DNA from: Meconema thalassinum
Lineage: Eukaryota > Arthropoda > Insecta > Orthoptera > Tettigoniidae
Reading direction: 5' to 3'
Length of the DNA: 64,000 nt
Assembly (NCBI GenBank): GCA_946902985.2
Contig: OX336388.2
Coordinates: 131,256,346-131,320,345 of the forward strand
A model generated the notes under the pieces. It saw nothing but the letters and a program-made list of their open reading frames with translations, made no database searches and was not told the DNA's origin. Shown piece by piece: positions 11,393-21,490 of this stretch. The position numbers and the translations under genes were made by a program. The first letter of the stretch is position 1, and every line of letters begins with the position of its first letter.

Positions 11393-13327
11393 AGAACATA
11401 AGAGTCACAAAAGACAACAAAGCACTGGAAGAATACCGACAACACAGGAAAACCTACAAAGAACTGATTAAAAAGAAAAAAAGGGACTTCATAGAAGAGA
11501 CGCAAAGAGCGGTCATTGCAGAAGCAGAAACAGACCCATACCGTGCCCTGAGGCCAAAGATCCATAGCTTCCAACCAAACATATCATTGGAGACATGGGA
11601 GGAGCATATCAAGAACGTCACCTGTGCAAAGGAGACTAGACCCGAAACCAGGCCCCCAGAAGAACGCGATGTGTCAGAACCCATCAAAGAAGAAGAGATC
11701 ACCATGGCCATACAGAAGAAAAGAAATAATAGATCCCCCGGACCAGATGGACTAAGGAATGAGCATCTAAAACAAACTACTGAGGAACTGGTACCGATAT
11801 GGACGGCCCTACTAAACAAATGCTTGGAACTCGGGCAAATGCCAAACGAATGGAAGAAGTCAACCATCAAGCTACTATACAAAGGAAAAGGGAGTACTGA
11901 CGACCCAAATTCATACCGGGGAGTAGCGCTGGAATCCGCAGCCCTAAAGCTACTAACAGGAATATTGACAGCGAGAATATACGAAAAAATAGACCCAATA
12001 CTACCAGAAGAGCAATGTGGATTCAGGAAGCATAGATCGACAACTATGGCTGCAGGAAGCCTATTACGGCACATAACAACAACACTAGAGAAACCCAAGA
12101 GCAAACTCTATGTAGTCTTTGTTGACTTCACGAAGGCTTTTGACCTGGTAAACAGAAAGCTGCTGATACATAAGCTGGAAACACTCATAGGTAGGTCAAG
12201 GCTGACGACCCTTATATCGAACATATTGGCAGAAAACTATATACAAGTGCAGGACGGAGTTGGACAAACCAAATGGATGATACAAACGAATGGAGTACTT
12301 CAAGGGGACCCCCTCAGTCCCATTCTATTCAACGCGCTCTCACACGATGCAGGAGACAAAATAAAGGAATCGACTGAGTCCAAACTGTATATATACGCAG
12401 ACGACATGGCAATCGCCTCAGAACAGATAAAGGATTTGCAAGATGCAATCAACATACTAAGCGAATGGGCCCTGGAAAACGAACTAACAATCAACGAGGA
12501 CAAGACTGAGATGGTCGTCTTCCGGAACGGGGGCAGGTCAGCGGAATCAGACCAAGTGCTATGCAACGGCAAGGAACTGAAGAAAGTAAACAATTTCAAA
12601 TACCTCGGCCTCACGCTCCAGGTAACAGGCCGAAGCTTCAGAATACATACAAGAGCGAAAGCGGCCGCAGCAGTGAAGGCCATAAACGACATAAGCCATA
12701 TTACCCAAATATCGCTGGAAACAGCAATGATGCTCTTCCGAGCCAAGGTCATACCCGTACTAACATACGGTATGGAGCTTACATGGGAGTTTCTCAACTA
12801 CAAACAGCTGGAGGAACTCGAAAAGGTGAAATCTAGGTTCCTCAAAAGAGCCCTCGGAGTCTCCAAGTCAGCCAAATCTCGGCTGGTATATGAACTGGCG
12901 AGAGAAACGTTCCTAATAGAGGACCTTCGGTCACTTTTACTGCTGCCTTCCACAGAAAGCTTCAGAAAATTACTCCAGGATCTGCAAAGCAAAAGGCTTG
13001 ACATTCCGAAGGAATTCTACGCGACTGATGCCATGGTGGACAAAAGATGGATGCAACCCATATCCGAAATGAGACACGTCGTGACGAGACTCGCAGTTCA
13101 TGGGTTCCACCATAAGGTCTGCTCACGAAAGACATTTCATGACCAGGATGAGAGGTGTATATGTGAGCTGTGTAGGAACGAATGCGGCAGGTACCATATC
13201 ACGACATGCCCCAACAGAACTTTATCAATAGTGGCTTATAGTAAGGACTAGAAGCGAACCATAGTATCTAGTAAGTGTACATATCTGTAACATGTAATAT
13301 GGCCAACTGGCTGCAATAAATGCTATT
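11393..13327 (+). mobile_element. 5'-truncated non-LTR retrotransposon inside the P element
   Basis: The body lies between 15-bp target duplications. It starts in the middle of a coding frame (no ORF1, no endonuclease) and ends with AATAAATGCTATT without a long A tail. It is a typical product of incomplete reverse transcription at the target. Confidence 0.9.
11395..13251 (+). CDS. LINE reverse transcriptase, 5'-truncated
   Basis: One open frame of about 618 codons with no internal stop, entered at the truncation point. It carries the reverse transcriptase core: SPGPDGLRNEHL (motif 1), SYRGVALESAALKLL, EEQCGFRKHRST, FVDFTKAFDLVNR (motif A), GVLQGDPLSPILFN (motif B) and YIYADDMAIAS (motif C, YADD). 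The C-terminus has a CCHC-like zinc motif, CICELC with RYHITTC (C-x2-C-x8-H-x4-C). A second, older copy of this 3' end lies at 38937-39140 on the minus strand. The endonuclease half is missing, so this copy cannot move by itself. The clade is not certain; the C-terminal knuckle is compatible with several LINE clades. Confidence 0.88.
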   Translation, partial: NIRVTKDNKALEEYRQHRKTYKELIKKKKRDFIEETQRAVIAEAETDPYRALRPKIHSFQPNISLETWEEHIKNVTCAKETRPETRPPEERDVSEPIKEEEITMAIQKKRNNRSPGPDGLRNEHLKQTTEELVPIWTALLNKCLELGQMPNEWKKSTIKLLYKGKGSTDDPNSYRGVALESAALKLLTGILTARIYEKIDPILPEEQCGFRKHRSTTMAAGSLLRHITTTLEKPKSKLYVVFVDFTKAFDLVNRKLLIHKLETLIGRSRLTTLISNILAENYIQVQDGVGQTKWMIQTNGVLQGDPLSPILFNALSHDAGDKIKESTESKLYIYADDMAIASEQIKDLQDAINILSEWALENELTINEDKTEMVVFRNGGRSAESDQVLCNGKELKKVNNFKYLGLTLQVTGRSFRIHTRAKAAAAVKAINDISHITQISLETAMMLFRAKVIPVLTYGMELTWEFLNYKQLEELEKVKSRFLKRALGVSKSAKSRLVYELARETFLIEDLRSLLLLPSTESFRKLLQDLQSKRLDIPKEFYATDAMVDKRWMQPISEMRHVVTRLAVHGFHHKVCSRKTFHDQDERCICELCRNECGRYHITTCPNRTLSIVAYSKD

Positions 13328-13342
13328 ATTATCAAGAATTTA

Positions 13343-13388
13343 CGATCGCAGTACTTGTCTAGGGAGTTCTTTGTAAATGGCAACAATG
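13343..13388 (+). pseudogene. P-element transposase, short segment between LINE and gypsy insertions
   Basis: Forty-six bases read, together with the preceding target duplication, as NLRSQYLSREFFVNGNN. This continues FDPSHIIKNL from 11392 and is continued by NVTSDHLKILYN at 19787. It shows that the two large insertions landed 46 bases apart in one exon. Confidence 0.85.
13385..13388. repeat. Target duplication AATG, left of gypsy element
   Basis: AATG immediately precedes the TGTAACGG end of the LTR and is repeated at 19783-19786 after the ending TTACA. Confidence 0.8.
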
Positions 13389-14791
13389 TGTAACGGCTAC
13401 CTTCGTCGTTGGATATCGCTCTACAAGTTGGGCGATCATTTATAACGTTTCTACAGATATTACACTCAAGACTCCTTAAAACCACCTCATCGTTCTTATT
13501 TAGCATTGGCCTGTCTAGACAGACGACATACACTTTATTAATTTAGATTTACTGGGCGCCAGTTATCGTAAAGATAACACATTAAAATTTTATTTAGCCA
13601 CGGCCGCTCCCTTCCTTGAGCCAAGATCTATCATCGGAGCGTAGGGCAATAAACTTGCTCTATGAGATACTCTTTGCATTCCAACTATCCTATATATTCA
13701 ACTCCCAATGAACAAGACATTTTAACTAATACTGGTTTATTTACAACAAAATTATTAACATTTGATCTGAGGTTTCGAGCTGTGTACAATATGTGCATTA
13801 ATATTCCCTAATTGCGGGGCAATATTGACTGTCTTCTCGCTAGCGCTGATCTTCTGTGTTGATAATAACTCGGTCCACATACCTGGTGCCTTGTGGTTCA
13901 AAGTCCATCTCGTTGGTCTGCTTGCAGTCTTAATTTGAGATCTTACGCCAACACACGTTTATTGACCTTTGAAAACATATGTTTTCTTCTTCTCGTTGTT
14001 GTTGTTGTTGTTGTTGCTGCTGCTGCTGCTGCTGCTTGTTTCTGAGTTTGATCACCATGGTAAGCAAATTTGAACAAACCAGGCTAATTGAATTCACTAA
14101 GTCCCATCTTACTGAGGGACTGGCAGAGTCTACGACTCACAAAGTCAGTGAGTGAGTGCGTGATCGAATATGTGAATGACAGAATAGAATCTATAGAATA
14201 GCCAGTGCTGAAGTCGCACTGGGCTTTTATACACTCTGAATGGTCCCGATGTTTCGCGGCATAAATTTGCCCGCGACCCATCAGACCAATTATAGCAAAG
14301 CATTTCTCAGTCCTCAAGCGACGCTAAAACTTCTCCGAGCGGGAATACAGGCCCGCGTACTTCAAATATTCCACTCAGAACCCGCTATTCCGCTCGTTGC
14401 GCATTTATATATTCCGCCGAAAACTTTCTCCAAGCCCTTGTCTCCAGTCAGCGTGGCTTCGTTCCAGAAATACATTTTCTTGCAATGTGTTGCTTCACCG
14501 TCCGTAACTTCTTCCAACCATGCCCGTCCTGTCATTACAATTTAACTAATAAAACAGCCCTAGACCTCTATAAAAACCCTGTTTCTTAATCTAAGCACTT
14601 GACAATATTATATATGACTATGGTAATGACGTGAATATGGTATGGCCCCTCCCTTGATATTAATGGGTGAATAAAACGATATAACTTTGATATTTCAATA
14701 ATAATAATAATAATAATAATAATAATTACACAATGATATTAAAAATAATAATAATAATAATAATTTGTACCGTAATCAAGATTACGTTACA
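13389..14791 (-). repeat. LTR (3' LTR of the minus-strand element)
   Basis: It begins TGTAACGG and ends CGTTACA on the plus strand. It contains (GTT)n, (GCT)n and (ATA)n runs. It differs from the other LTR at, for example, 13404 (CTTCG against CTTTG), TCCGCTCG against TCCTCTCG, and an AA/TA change near 14573. Confidence 0.9.
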
Positions 14792-15129
14792 AAACGTCCC
14801 CATGGTTTCATAAAGAATGTAATGAATGATGAAATCACAAATCTTCCCTTTAAAACTTAACAGGAAATACACTGAATATACATATATGACCCTTCAAATT
14901 ACATACATAATGATTATACCCTTTTCATTTTCCTTGATTGATCTGCACTCTTCTTGCAATGTTACATAAACATTCTGATTGTCCTGTGCAGTCATACAGG
15001 ATTTACATGCTACATTTGTTCTTGTAGTCCCTTACAATAACAGAACGCAATATTTTGCTTCTTGTTTCACGCAACACAAGTGATTTATCTCACTTCCACC
15101 AATTCCTTAGAGCCACGACACGACTCTAA

Positions 15130-15354
15130 TTATAAACACACGGCAGTCTGCCCTTCTTGCTGCACTTGCTCTTTTCTATGATATTTCCTCAGATTGTAAA
15201 TGTTATATGTACCTATCACGCAATTTTCCTGATCTTTCAATAAGTAGGCATTCTTTCCTATCCCCTTGGAAACGACATAAGGTCCAGTAAACAATAAAAA
15301 CAGCTTTGACATTTTCCCTTCCAATGCACAAGATGGCAACGGCTTACGTAACAA
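15130..15354 (-). pseudogene. Integrase C-terminal remnant of the deleted gypsy element
   Basis: This minus-strand frame reads KLFLLFTGPYVVSKGIG, NAYLLKD and YNIYNLRKYH, the GPY/F-type end of a gypsy integrase, which helps bind target DNA. It lies just downstream of the truncated reverse transcriptase in another frame. Most of the integrase, including the zinc and catalytic domains, is absent. Confidence 0.8.
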
Positions 15355-16589
15355 TCGTTGCTACAAACTTCCATGTTCTTCCTACCTCTCAACAAAACAC
15401 TGGCTAGCCTGAATAACGTCACATGAGTCAACAATACATACCTGAAATAACTACCTAGTGTCCTACCTAATTTCCTCACTAACGTTGAGCAACTACTACT
15501 AAAATCTACTGTTGAGGACCACTTCCGCCCCTGAAAACGTTGAACTAAATCCTCCACTGCTTCAGTTCTCAGCTGGTCGCTTTCGATTCTGGTATTTAAC
15601 ATTCTGGCGTCTATGCACAGTCTCACTGAATTGTCTTTCTTGGCTACTACAACTAATGGATTTAAACAATGGCTAGCTGAAGGCTCAATTATGTCGTTTT
15701 CCAACATTAATTCTATCTGTTCTTCGACGGCTTTCATATATTTAGTTGCGACAGGATACCTAGGCCCTACGAAACTACTTGTGTCTTTAACGACAAAACT
15801 ATGCTCATATAAGTGTGTTGCTCCGGGTTTTGAGCTGAAAATTTCCTTATATTTTATTAATACCTCATGTAACTGATGACCTTGCTCATCATCCAGCTTA
15901 CACTGTGACAATGCATCATGGATCCTACTCTCAAGTTCAGACTCCATTGCAACCTGACACACCTTAAAAACTTTGCTCTCACTGGCATCTCCGCGGTCTA
16001 CCTCATTTACTTCAGGAAACTCATCACTCACAACCACGTTGCTTTCTTCCTCAAACATACACACTTTCATCTGTTTGTCAGTCTTAGACACCTTATACGT
16101 AACCTGAACTTCTTTATCCTGCCAAAATAAACATATCCTGCCAAAATGAAAATCTAATTTAACTTGATATAATGATAACCATTCCGCACCGAGAATCACC
16201 GGATATACTAAATTTGGAACTGCCAAACAGGGCTGAAATTTAACTAACTCACTAATGTTAATTGGAACTGCGACTTGCTTAGATATTTTCTGAGACCTAC
16301 TACCTACAGCTGTGACAATGAAAGTGGACTTAACTGGAATTATATCAACATGAATACCTTCTCTCATTACATCTTCCAAAAATCTTAAATTTATACAAGA
16401 GTTTTCGCTTCCACTGTCCAATAAAACATCAACTTCTTTACCCCACACATTAAGTTTAATTACTGGTGACATAATCTCATTCTCAATATTGTCTAAATTT
16501 CCACCATTTAGGTCATAAAGCAGTTCTTCTCTAACATCTATATTAAAATCTCCTAAATACTCAATACTAGGACATTGAACTGCAATCAC
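15258..16589 (-). CDS. Gypsy pol remnant: protease plus N-terminal reverse transcriptase, then deletion
   Basis: An open minus-strand frame of 443 codons. Early on it has the aspartic protease motif LLDSGSENSCINL, which would mature Gag-Pol. Further along is the start of reverse transcriptase: PRYPVATKYMKAVEEQIE, IIEPSASHCLNPLVVVAKK and LCIDARMLNTRIE, then WSSTVDFSSSC. Here, where motif A should continue into the palm, the reading passes into unrelated-looking codons, and integrase-tail sequence follows. There is no YxDD motif. I infer one internal deletion of about 2-2.5 kb. It begins just after the gag stop, so pol was probably made by frameshift, reinitiation or a separate mechanism. Confidence 0.85.
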   Translation of the reverse strand: MIAVQCPSIEYLGDFNIDVREELLYDLNGGNLDNIENEIMSPVIKLNVWGKEVDVLLDSGSENSCINLRFLEDVMREGIHVDIIPVKSTFIVTAVGSRSQKISKQVAVPINISELVKFQPCLAVPNLVYPVILGAEWLSLYQVKLDFHFGRICLFWQDKEVQVTYKVSKTDKQMKVCMFEEESNVVVSDEFPEVNEVDRGDASESKVFKVCQVAMESELESRIHDALSQCKLDDEQGHQLHEVLIKYKEIFSSKPGATHLYEHSFVVKDTSSFVGPRYPVATKYMKAVEEQIELMLENDIIEPSASHCLNPLVVVAKKDNSVRLCIDARMLNTRIESDQLRTEAVEDLVQRFQGRKWSSTVDFSSSCSTLVRKLGRTLGSYFRYVLLTHVTLFRLASVLLRGRKNMEVCSNDCYVSRCHLVHWKGKCQSCFYCLLDLMSFPRG

Positions 16590-16621
16590 TTCGGGCTGTC
16601 TGTTGACCTCACTGCAACCCG

Positions 16622-18148
16622 TTATTCGTTTAAATTAGGCCTACCTGCCCCTGATGTAGATTGTTGTTGTTGACCTGTACGTCTGTCTGGCCTAGTACCT
16701 TCCCCTACTCTGTTCAAATTCTCGTTCCTCGTATTTGCTGTGCGTCCCCCATTGTCAAGTCGTCTTTCGTAATTCGCATTCCTGCCTTGTTCTCTTCCCC
16801 TCTCTCTCTCACCCTGCCCGAAATTATCTCCTATACTTATTGGCTTGCGTTCGGTCCTACTATTTTCAAGAGAGTCAAAGTTTTCCAATAGCTTCTCGAA
16901 CCCGTCAATAGTAGTAATATTCTGCATGAAGAATGCTTCTTTAATTATATCAGGAAAATGCCTTAATAATGTTTTAATTACCTGTGATTCAGTCTCTAAA
17001 CCTTCTAAATTCTGGCATATAAGTACATGCGCTAAGAAATACTCTGTGTACGAAACACCATCTCTCCTTTGGTACTTCCCAAAAATAATGTTACATCTTT
17101 CTCTTTCTTGCACATTTTCATTCCAGTACTTGGCTATGAACTTCTCTTTAAATTTTCTAAAACTAGTCATCTGGTATTTATACACACTGAACCATGACCT
17201 TGAATCCCTAACAAAAGATTTATCTAGCATCTCAAGTACTTGTTCCCATTGAACGATCCCCTCTTCTAAATCTTTAGCGAACTTCTTTTCTACTGTTTTT
17301 AAGAATTCCATTGGGTTATATGCCTTGCCTGTGAATACTGGCAAATCTGCCTCTTTAGTTAGAAATCTACTTAAATTTCCTATTTGTACATTACCGCTAT
17401 TTGTTGCTATTTGCTTCTGACATCTCTGCAATTTCTCCTCCATTTTATCTGTTTTACTCGCTACTTCTTCACTGATACTGTTAAATTTACTGTTAACCTC
17501 TTCCCTAATTTCTTGATTATCGCTCTCTAGTTTATTTTCTAAATTACCTATTTTAGCAATATTATTATCACACTTGACCTTCATATTGTTGACTTCGCCT
17601 TCTAAGTCAACCCTAACCTTACTACATTTAATTTTCACTTCCTCGTCAATTTTATCAACTCGCTCCGACACTTGTTGCATTCTGGCATCAACATTAAGTG
17701 ACCATGATTCCTCCACCTCACTAATCCTGTTTTCTAACTTATTGTGAAATTCTCGGCCTACTTCTTTAATTTGTCTATTGAAGTTCTCTGTGGCTTCATC
17801 AAACCTCTTACCTTGTTCATCTAGCTTCTTACTCTGCTCAGAGAACTTAAGATCTATTGCTTTTTCTAGTTGATCGCTACGCACGTCAAATTTCTTACTC
17901 TGTTCCTCTAACTTCTTACTCTGTTCAGTTATGAGCATCGTCAGGTTTCGAAGCCAGGAAGGATTCTCCCCCTCATTAATCTGGATGTTTGTAGCCCCGT
18001 CTTGTTTATTTTCCTCAGTTTCCTGATTTTCGCTTACTTTTGACATCTCATCATTGGTACCCTGCATATCTAATTTCGACATTTTAACTGATCTTATAAT
18101 ACTACGGTTTCTCAAATGTATATTCCCCAAATTATCCCTGTTACTCAT
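16622..18148 (-). CDS. Gypsy Gag, 508 codons, intact
   Basis: Structural protein that would form the retrotransposon particle. The frame is intact from ATG to stop. The N-terminal half (about residues 60-250) is a long charged coiled coil (repeated EQSKKLDEQ, EEVNSKFNSISEEV and similar). The middle resembles a gypsy capsid: LPVFTGKAYNPMEFLK, then MTSFRKFKEKFIAKYWNE, RDGVSYTEYFLAHV and LLRHFPDIIKEAF. The C-terminus is Arg/Gly/Asn-rich and ends in a QQQQ run; I see no Cys-His zinc knuckle, so RNA binding may use the Arg-rich tail. That this frame is intact while pol is deleted suggests a Gag-competent parasite of complete copies, which is inference. Confidence 0.85.
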   Translation of the reverse strand: MSNRDNLGNIHLRNRSIIRSVKMSKLDMQGTNDEMSKVSENQETEENKQDGATNIQINEGENPSWLRNLTMLITEQSKKLEEQSKKFDVRSDQLEKAIDLKFSEQSKKLDEQGKRFDEATENFNRQIKEVGREFHNKLENRISEVEESWSLNVDARMQQVSERVDKIDEEVKIKCSKVRVDLEGEVNNMKVKCDNNIAKIGNLENKLESDNQEIREEVNSKFNSISEEVASKTDKMEEKLQRCQKQIATNSGNVQIGNLSRFLTKEADLPVFTGKAYNPMEFLKTVEKKFAKDLEEGIVQWEQVLEMLDKSFVRDSRSWFSVYKYQMTSFRKFKEKFIAKYWNENVQERERCNIIFGKYQRRDGVSYTEYFLAHVLICQNLEGLETESQVIKTLLRHFPDIIKEAFFMQNITTIDGFEKLLENFDSLENSRTERKPISIGDNFGQGERERGREQGRNANYERRLDNGGRTANTRNENLNRVGEGTRPDRRTGQQQQSTSGAGRPNLNE

Positions 18149-18376
18149 TACCCAAAAAACAACTCATCAAAAGAACACTCCTAATTTATAACCGTAGTTC
18201 CCTAACTTGATATATGCCTCTTTATTGAAAAACTCGGAATGAATGCAAAGAGTACTCGTTTATATCGTACATGAAAACAACTTTAAACTTTAACATACTT
18301 GAAATAAACTGGATTTATACATAATATCCATTCACTTCAGTACGATATTTCGTAGCCCCACATTGGTTGTGCCATT

Positions 18377-19681
18377 TGTAACGGCTACCTTTGTCGTTGG
18401 ATATCGCTCTACAAGTTGGGCGATCATTTATAACGTTTCTACAGATATTACACTCAAGACTCCTTAAAACCACCTCATCGTTCTTATTTAGCATTGGCCT
18501 GTCTAGACAGACGACATACACTTTATTAATTTAGATTTACTGGGCGCCAGTTATCGTAAAGATAACACATTAAAATTTTATTTAGCCACGGCCGCTCCCT
18601 TCCTTGAGCCAAGATCTATCATCGGAGCGTAGGGCAATAAACTTGCTCTATGAGATACTCTTTGCATTCCAACTATCCTATATATTCAACTCCCAATGAA
18701 CAAGACATTTTAACTAATACTGGTTTATTTACAACAAAATTATTAACATTTGATCTGAGGTTTCGAGCTGTGTACAATATGTGCATTAATATTCCCTAAT
18801 TGCGGGGCAATATTGACTGTCTTCTCGCTAGCGCTGATCTTCTGTGTTGATAATAACTCGGTCCACATACCTGGTGCCTTGTGGTTCAAAGTCCATCTCG
18901 TTGGTCTGCTTGCAGTCTTAATTTGAGATCTTACGCCAACACACGTTTATTGACCTTTGAAAACATATGTTTTCTTCTTCTCGTTGTTGTTGTTGTTGTT
19001 GTTGCTGCTGCTGCTGCTGCTTGTTTCTGAGTTTGATCACCATGGTAAGCAAATTTGAACAAACCAGGCTAATTGAATTCACTAAGTCCCATCTTACTGA
19101 GGGACTGGCAGAGTCTACGACTCACAAAGTCAGTGAGTGAGTGCGTGATCGAATATGTGAATGACAGAATAGAATCTATAGAATAGCCAGTGCTGAAGTC
19201 GCACTGGGCTTTTATACACTCTGAATGGTCCCGATGTTTCGCGGCATAAATTTGCCCGCGACCCATCAGACCAATTATAGCAAAGCATTTCTCAGTCCTC
19301 AAGCGACGCTAAAACTTCTCCGAGCGGGAATACAGGCCCGCGTACTTCAAATATTCCACTCAGAACCCGCTATTCCTCTCGTTGCGCATTTATATATTCC
19401 GCCGAAAACTTTCTCCAAGCCCTTGTCTCCAGTCAGCGTGGCTTCGTTCCAGAAATACATTTTCTTGCAATGTGTTGCTTCACCGTCCGTAACTTCTTCC
19501 AACCATGCCCGTCCTGTCATTACAATTTAACTAATAAAACAGCCCTAGACCTCTATATAAACCCTGTTTCTTAATCTAAGCACTTGACAATATTATATAT
19601 GACTATGGTAATGACGTGAATATGGTATGGCCCCTCCCTTGATATTAATGGGTGAATAAAACGATATAACTTTGATATTTC

Positions 19682-19717
<36 letters not shown>

Positions 19718-19782
19718 TACACAATGATATTAAAAATAATAATAATAATAATAATTTGTACCGTAATCAAGATTACGTTACA
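18377..19782 (-). repeat. LTR (5' LTR of the minus-strand element)
   Basis: The partner of 13389-14791, 1,406 against 1,403 bases, nearly identical. On the minus strand it would hold the promoter driving gag. Confidence 0.9.
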
Positions 19783-19786
19783 AATG

Positions 19787-20611
19787 TGACAAGTGATCAT
19801 TTGAAGATCCTTTATAATCTTCATAAAACTGTTGATAAAACCTGTTAGGAAACTCTCCAGAAAGGTGGTTTGTCCTAGTAATTTGGAAGAGATGAATGTT
19901 TCCAGGGCCAAAGTTGTGTTTTCACCTGAAGTTGTCGCAGGCTTCAAAAGTATGGAAGTCGTATGCTCTGAGAAAATTAATGACAAAGGCAGTTTACTTG
20001 AGACTATTAATTTTATGGAACATTTTCAGAAATGATTTGACATCCATGATGTCTGTAACACATCCCATGGCACGCACTCCAGAAATGACAATAAGATGAT
20101 TTTTTGTGGGATGGACGATGAAAGACTGCACTGGTTAACAGACGTATTTCTGCCATACATTGAGGACATTCACCAACATCCCGAAAAGTTCAGGAAATTT
20201 ATTAAAGAGACTTACCACTCTCTGGAGTTGACAACTCTCTCTTCAGTGGCATGCATACGATATTTAATTAGCATCAATTTCCACTATGTCCTAACGAGGA
20301 ATTTATCGAGTGACGATGTCGAGCTCTTTTTCAGTCACCTCAGACGAAAAGGGAGGGGGGGGTTCAATGATATGATAGATATGAGTCTTCTTTCCATACT
20401 ATTGAATCTACCATTCACACTGGAATTATCGCAGCTTCCAGCCATGGAAACGTCGAACTAAGGAATGAAGACTTAGTATCCAGCGTAAGGTCCAGGTTCT
20501 TTTCTAGGTACCAACTTCAAGAGCCAGGTGAAGAAGGACATGTCACGGATTCTGCCTTCGTACCGGAGCTTCCCGAACACGTCCTTGCTATAGTTGGAAA
20601 CCCCGTTGAAG
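19787..20611 (+). pseudogene. P-element transposase, 3' catalytic part
   Basis: Resumes directly after the gypsy target duplication. Recognisable family segments are NVTSDHLKILYNLHK, then after a frameshift near 19830 CPSNLEEMNVSRAKVVFSPEVVAG, then a TGA at 20033-20035 where a Trp would fit, then MDDERLHWLTDVF and FHYVLTRNLSSDDVELFFSHLR, the strongly conserved P-element C-terminal block. A frameshift near 20410 moves the reading to HTGIIAASSHGNVELRNED. The exon ends at 20611 with a GTGCAT donor. Confidence 0.88.
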
Positions 20612-20701
20612 GTGCATTTTTAACCTGATAATTTATCTTCATTGCATTGTGTTTTTATCTAAACACGAATACGGTATTTAACAATTTGGTTTTATTTTTA
20701 G
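20612..20701 (+). other. Intron of the P-element transposase, 90 bp
   Basis: The donor GTGCAT follows GTTGAAG and the acceptor is TTATTTTTAG. Joining the flanks gives NPVEGTPATASNIAVAMVAGY, which runs into the conserved AGYLVR block. The SINE insertion duplicated the acceptor, with the second copy at 21044-21045. Confidence 0.7.
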
Positions 20702-20711
20702 GAACTCCAGC
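20696..20711. repeat. SINE target-site duplication, left copy
   Basis: TTTTAGGAACTCCAGC is repeated at 21040-21055. The first few T bases could belong to the SINE tail; the safe part is AGGAACTCCAGC (12 bp). Confidence 0.9.
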
Positions 20712-21039
20712 GGAGCCTCCGTGGCTTAGGCGGCAGCATGCCGGCCTCTCACCGCTGGGTCCGTGGTTCAATTCCCGGTCACTCCATGTGAGATCTGTGC
20801 TGGACAAAACTGAGGCAGACAGGTTTTTCTCCGGGCACTCCGGTTTTCCCTGTCACAATTTCATTCCAGCAACACTCTCCACTATCATTTAATTTCATCT
20901 GTCATTCATTTAATCATTGCCCCAGAGGAGTGCGACAGGCTTCGGCAGCCGGCACACTTCATATCCTCGCCGCTAGATGGGGCTTCATTCATTCCATTCC
21001 TGGCCCGGTCGGTGACTGGAAGCAGGTTGTGGATTTCCA
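20712..21039 (+). repeat. Complete tRNA-derived SINE inserted at the splice acceptor
   Basis: The head has an A-box-like GTGGCTTAGGCGGCAGC and a B box GGTTCAATTCC. The middle has CTGAGGCAGACAGG and the 3' body matches 2729-2857. It is flanked by 12-16-bp target duplications. It carries no protein and would be copied by a partner LINE. Confidence 0.9.
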
Positions 21040-21045
21040 TTTTAG

Positions 21046-21490
21046 GAACTCCAGCTACCGCATCCAACATAGCAGTAGCAATGGTGGCAGGCTACCTAGT
21101 GCGCGTAGCAGAAGAAAATACCAGCTGTGAAGATTGTGTGCAACATATTTCTCAACTTGCGAGTGAAAGCCCGGTCAAGATAGTGGAGGACTGAGGTACC
21201 CTAAAACATCATTTATGGTGTTACTAGAGCAAATTATGCAATGCGTATCACGTGCTCTCCAGTATCTGCCACGGAAGAACTTAGTGACAAACTGCACACT
21301 TTTATTAAAAGACAAGTTCTGTCAAACAATTAAGTGCGACCATTGCAATGATTCTGAACTTCCGATTCTCCTTTTGAAGAAGTTCCTGAAGCCGCTCCTG
21401 GACAACCTAGCCTTCAATCGCACGAGCAGGAATGAACGATTTTTACAGCTTCACAATAAGCCTCTGAACAGGAAAGTACTGAAGCTCTAA
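21046..21490 (+). pseudogene. P-element transposase, last exon
   Basis: Reads VAMVAGYLVRVAEENTSCEDCVQHI, the typical C-terminal AGY...C..C block of P-element/THAP9 proteins, until a TGA near 21192. In another frame, EQIMQCVSRALQYL, then LLLKKFLKPLLDNLAFNR and a final stop at about 21490 appear to be the true protein end. Confidence 0.8.

Larger units (their letters stand above)
13389..19782 (-). mobile_element. Internally deleted Ty3/gypsy LTR retrotransposon, 6.4 kb, minus strand
   Basis: Two LTRs of about 1.4 kb (13389-14791 and 18377-19782) flank minus-strand gag and a shortened pol. The element has a 4-bp target duplication, AATG. On the minus strand, the bases after the 5' LTR read AA then TGGCACAACCAATGTGGGGC, a possible primer-binding site. 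The LTRs differ at only a few bases and in microsatellite length, so insertion looks recent, yet most of reverse transcriptase, all of RNase H and most of integrase are gone. It would need proteins from a complete relative to move. Confidence 0.9.

Noticed and set aside
11454..12797. Minus-strand frames of 216 and 165 codons opposite the LINE reverse transcriptase
   Set aside because: Antisense shadows of a GC-balanced coding region.
14084..19530. Paired frames of 77 and 101 codons at 14.1-14.5 and 19.1-19.5 kb
   Set aside because: They lie in the two LTRs of the deleted gypsy element and show no domain.
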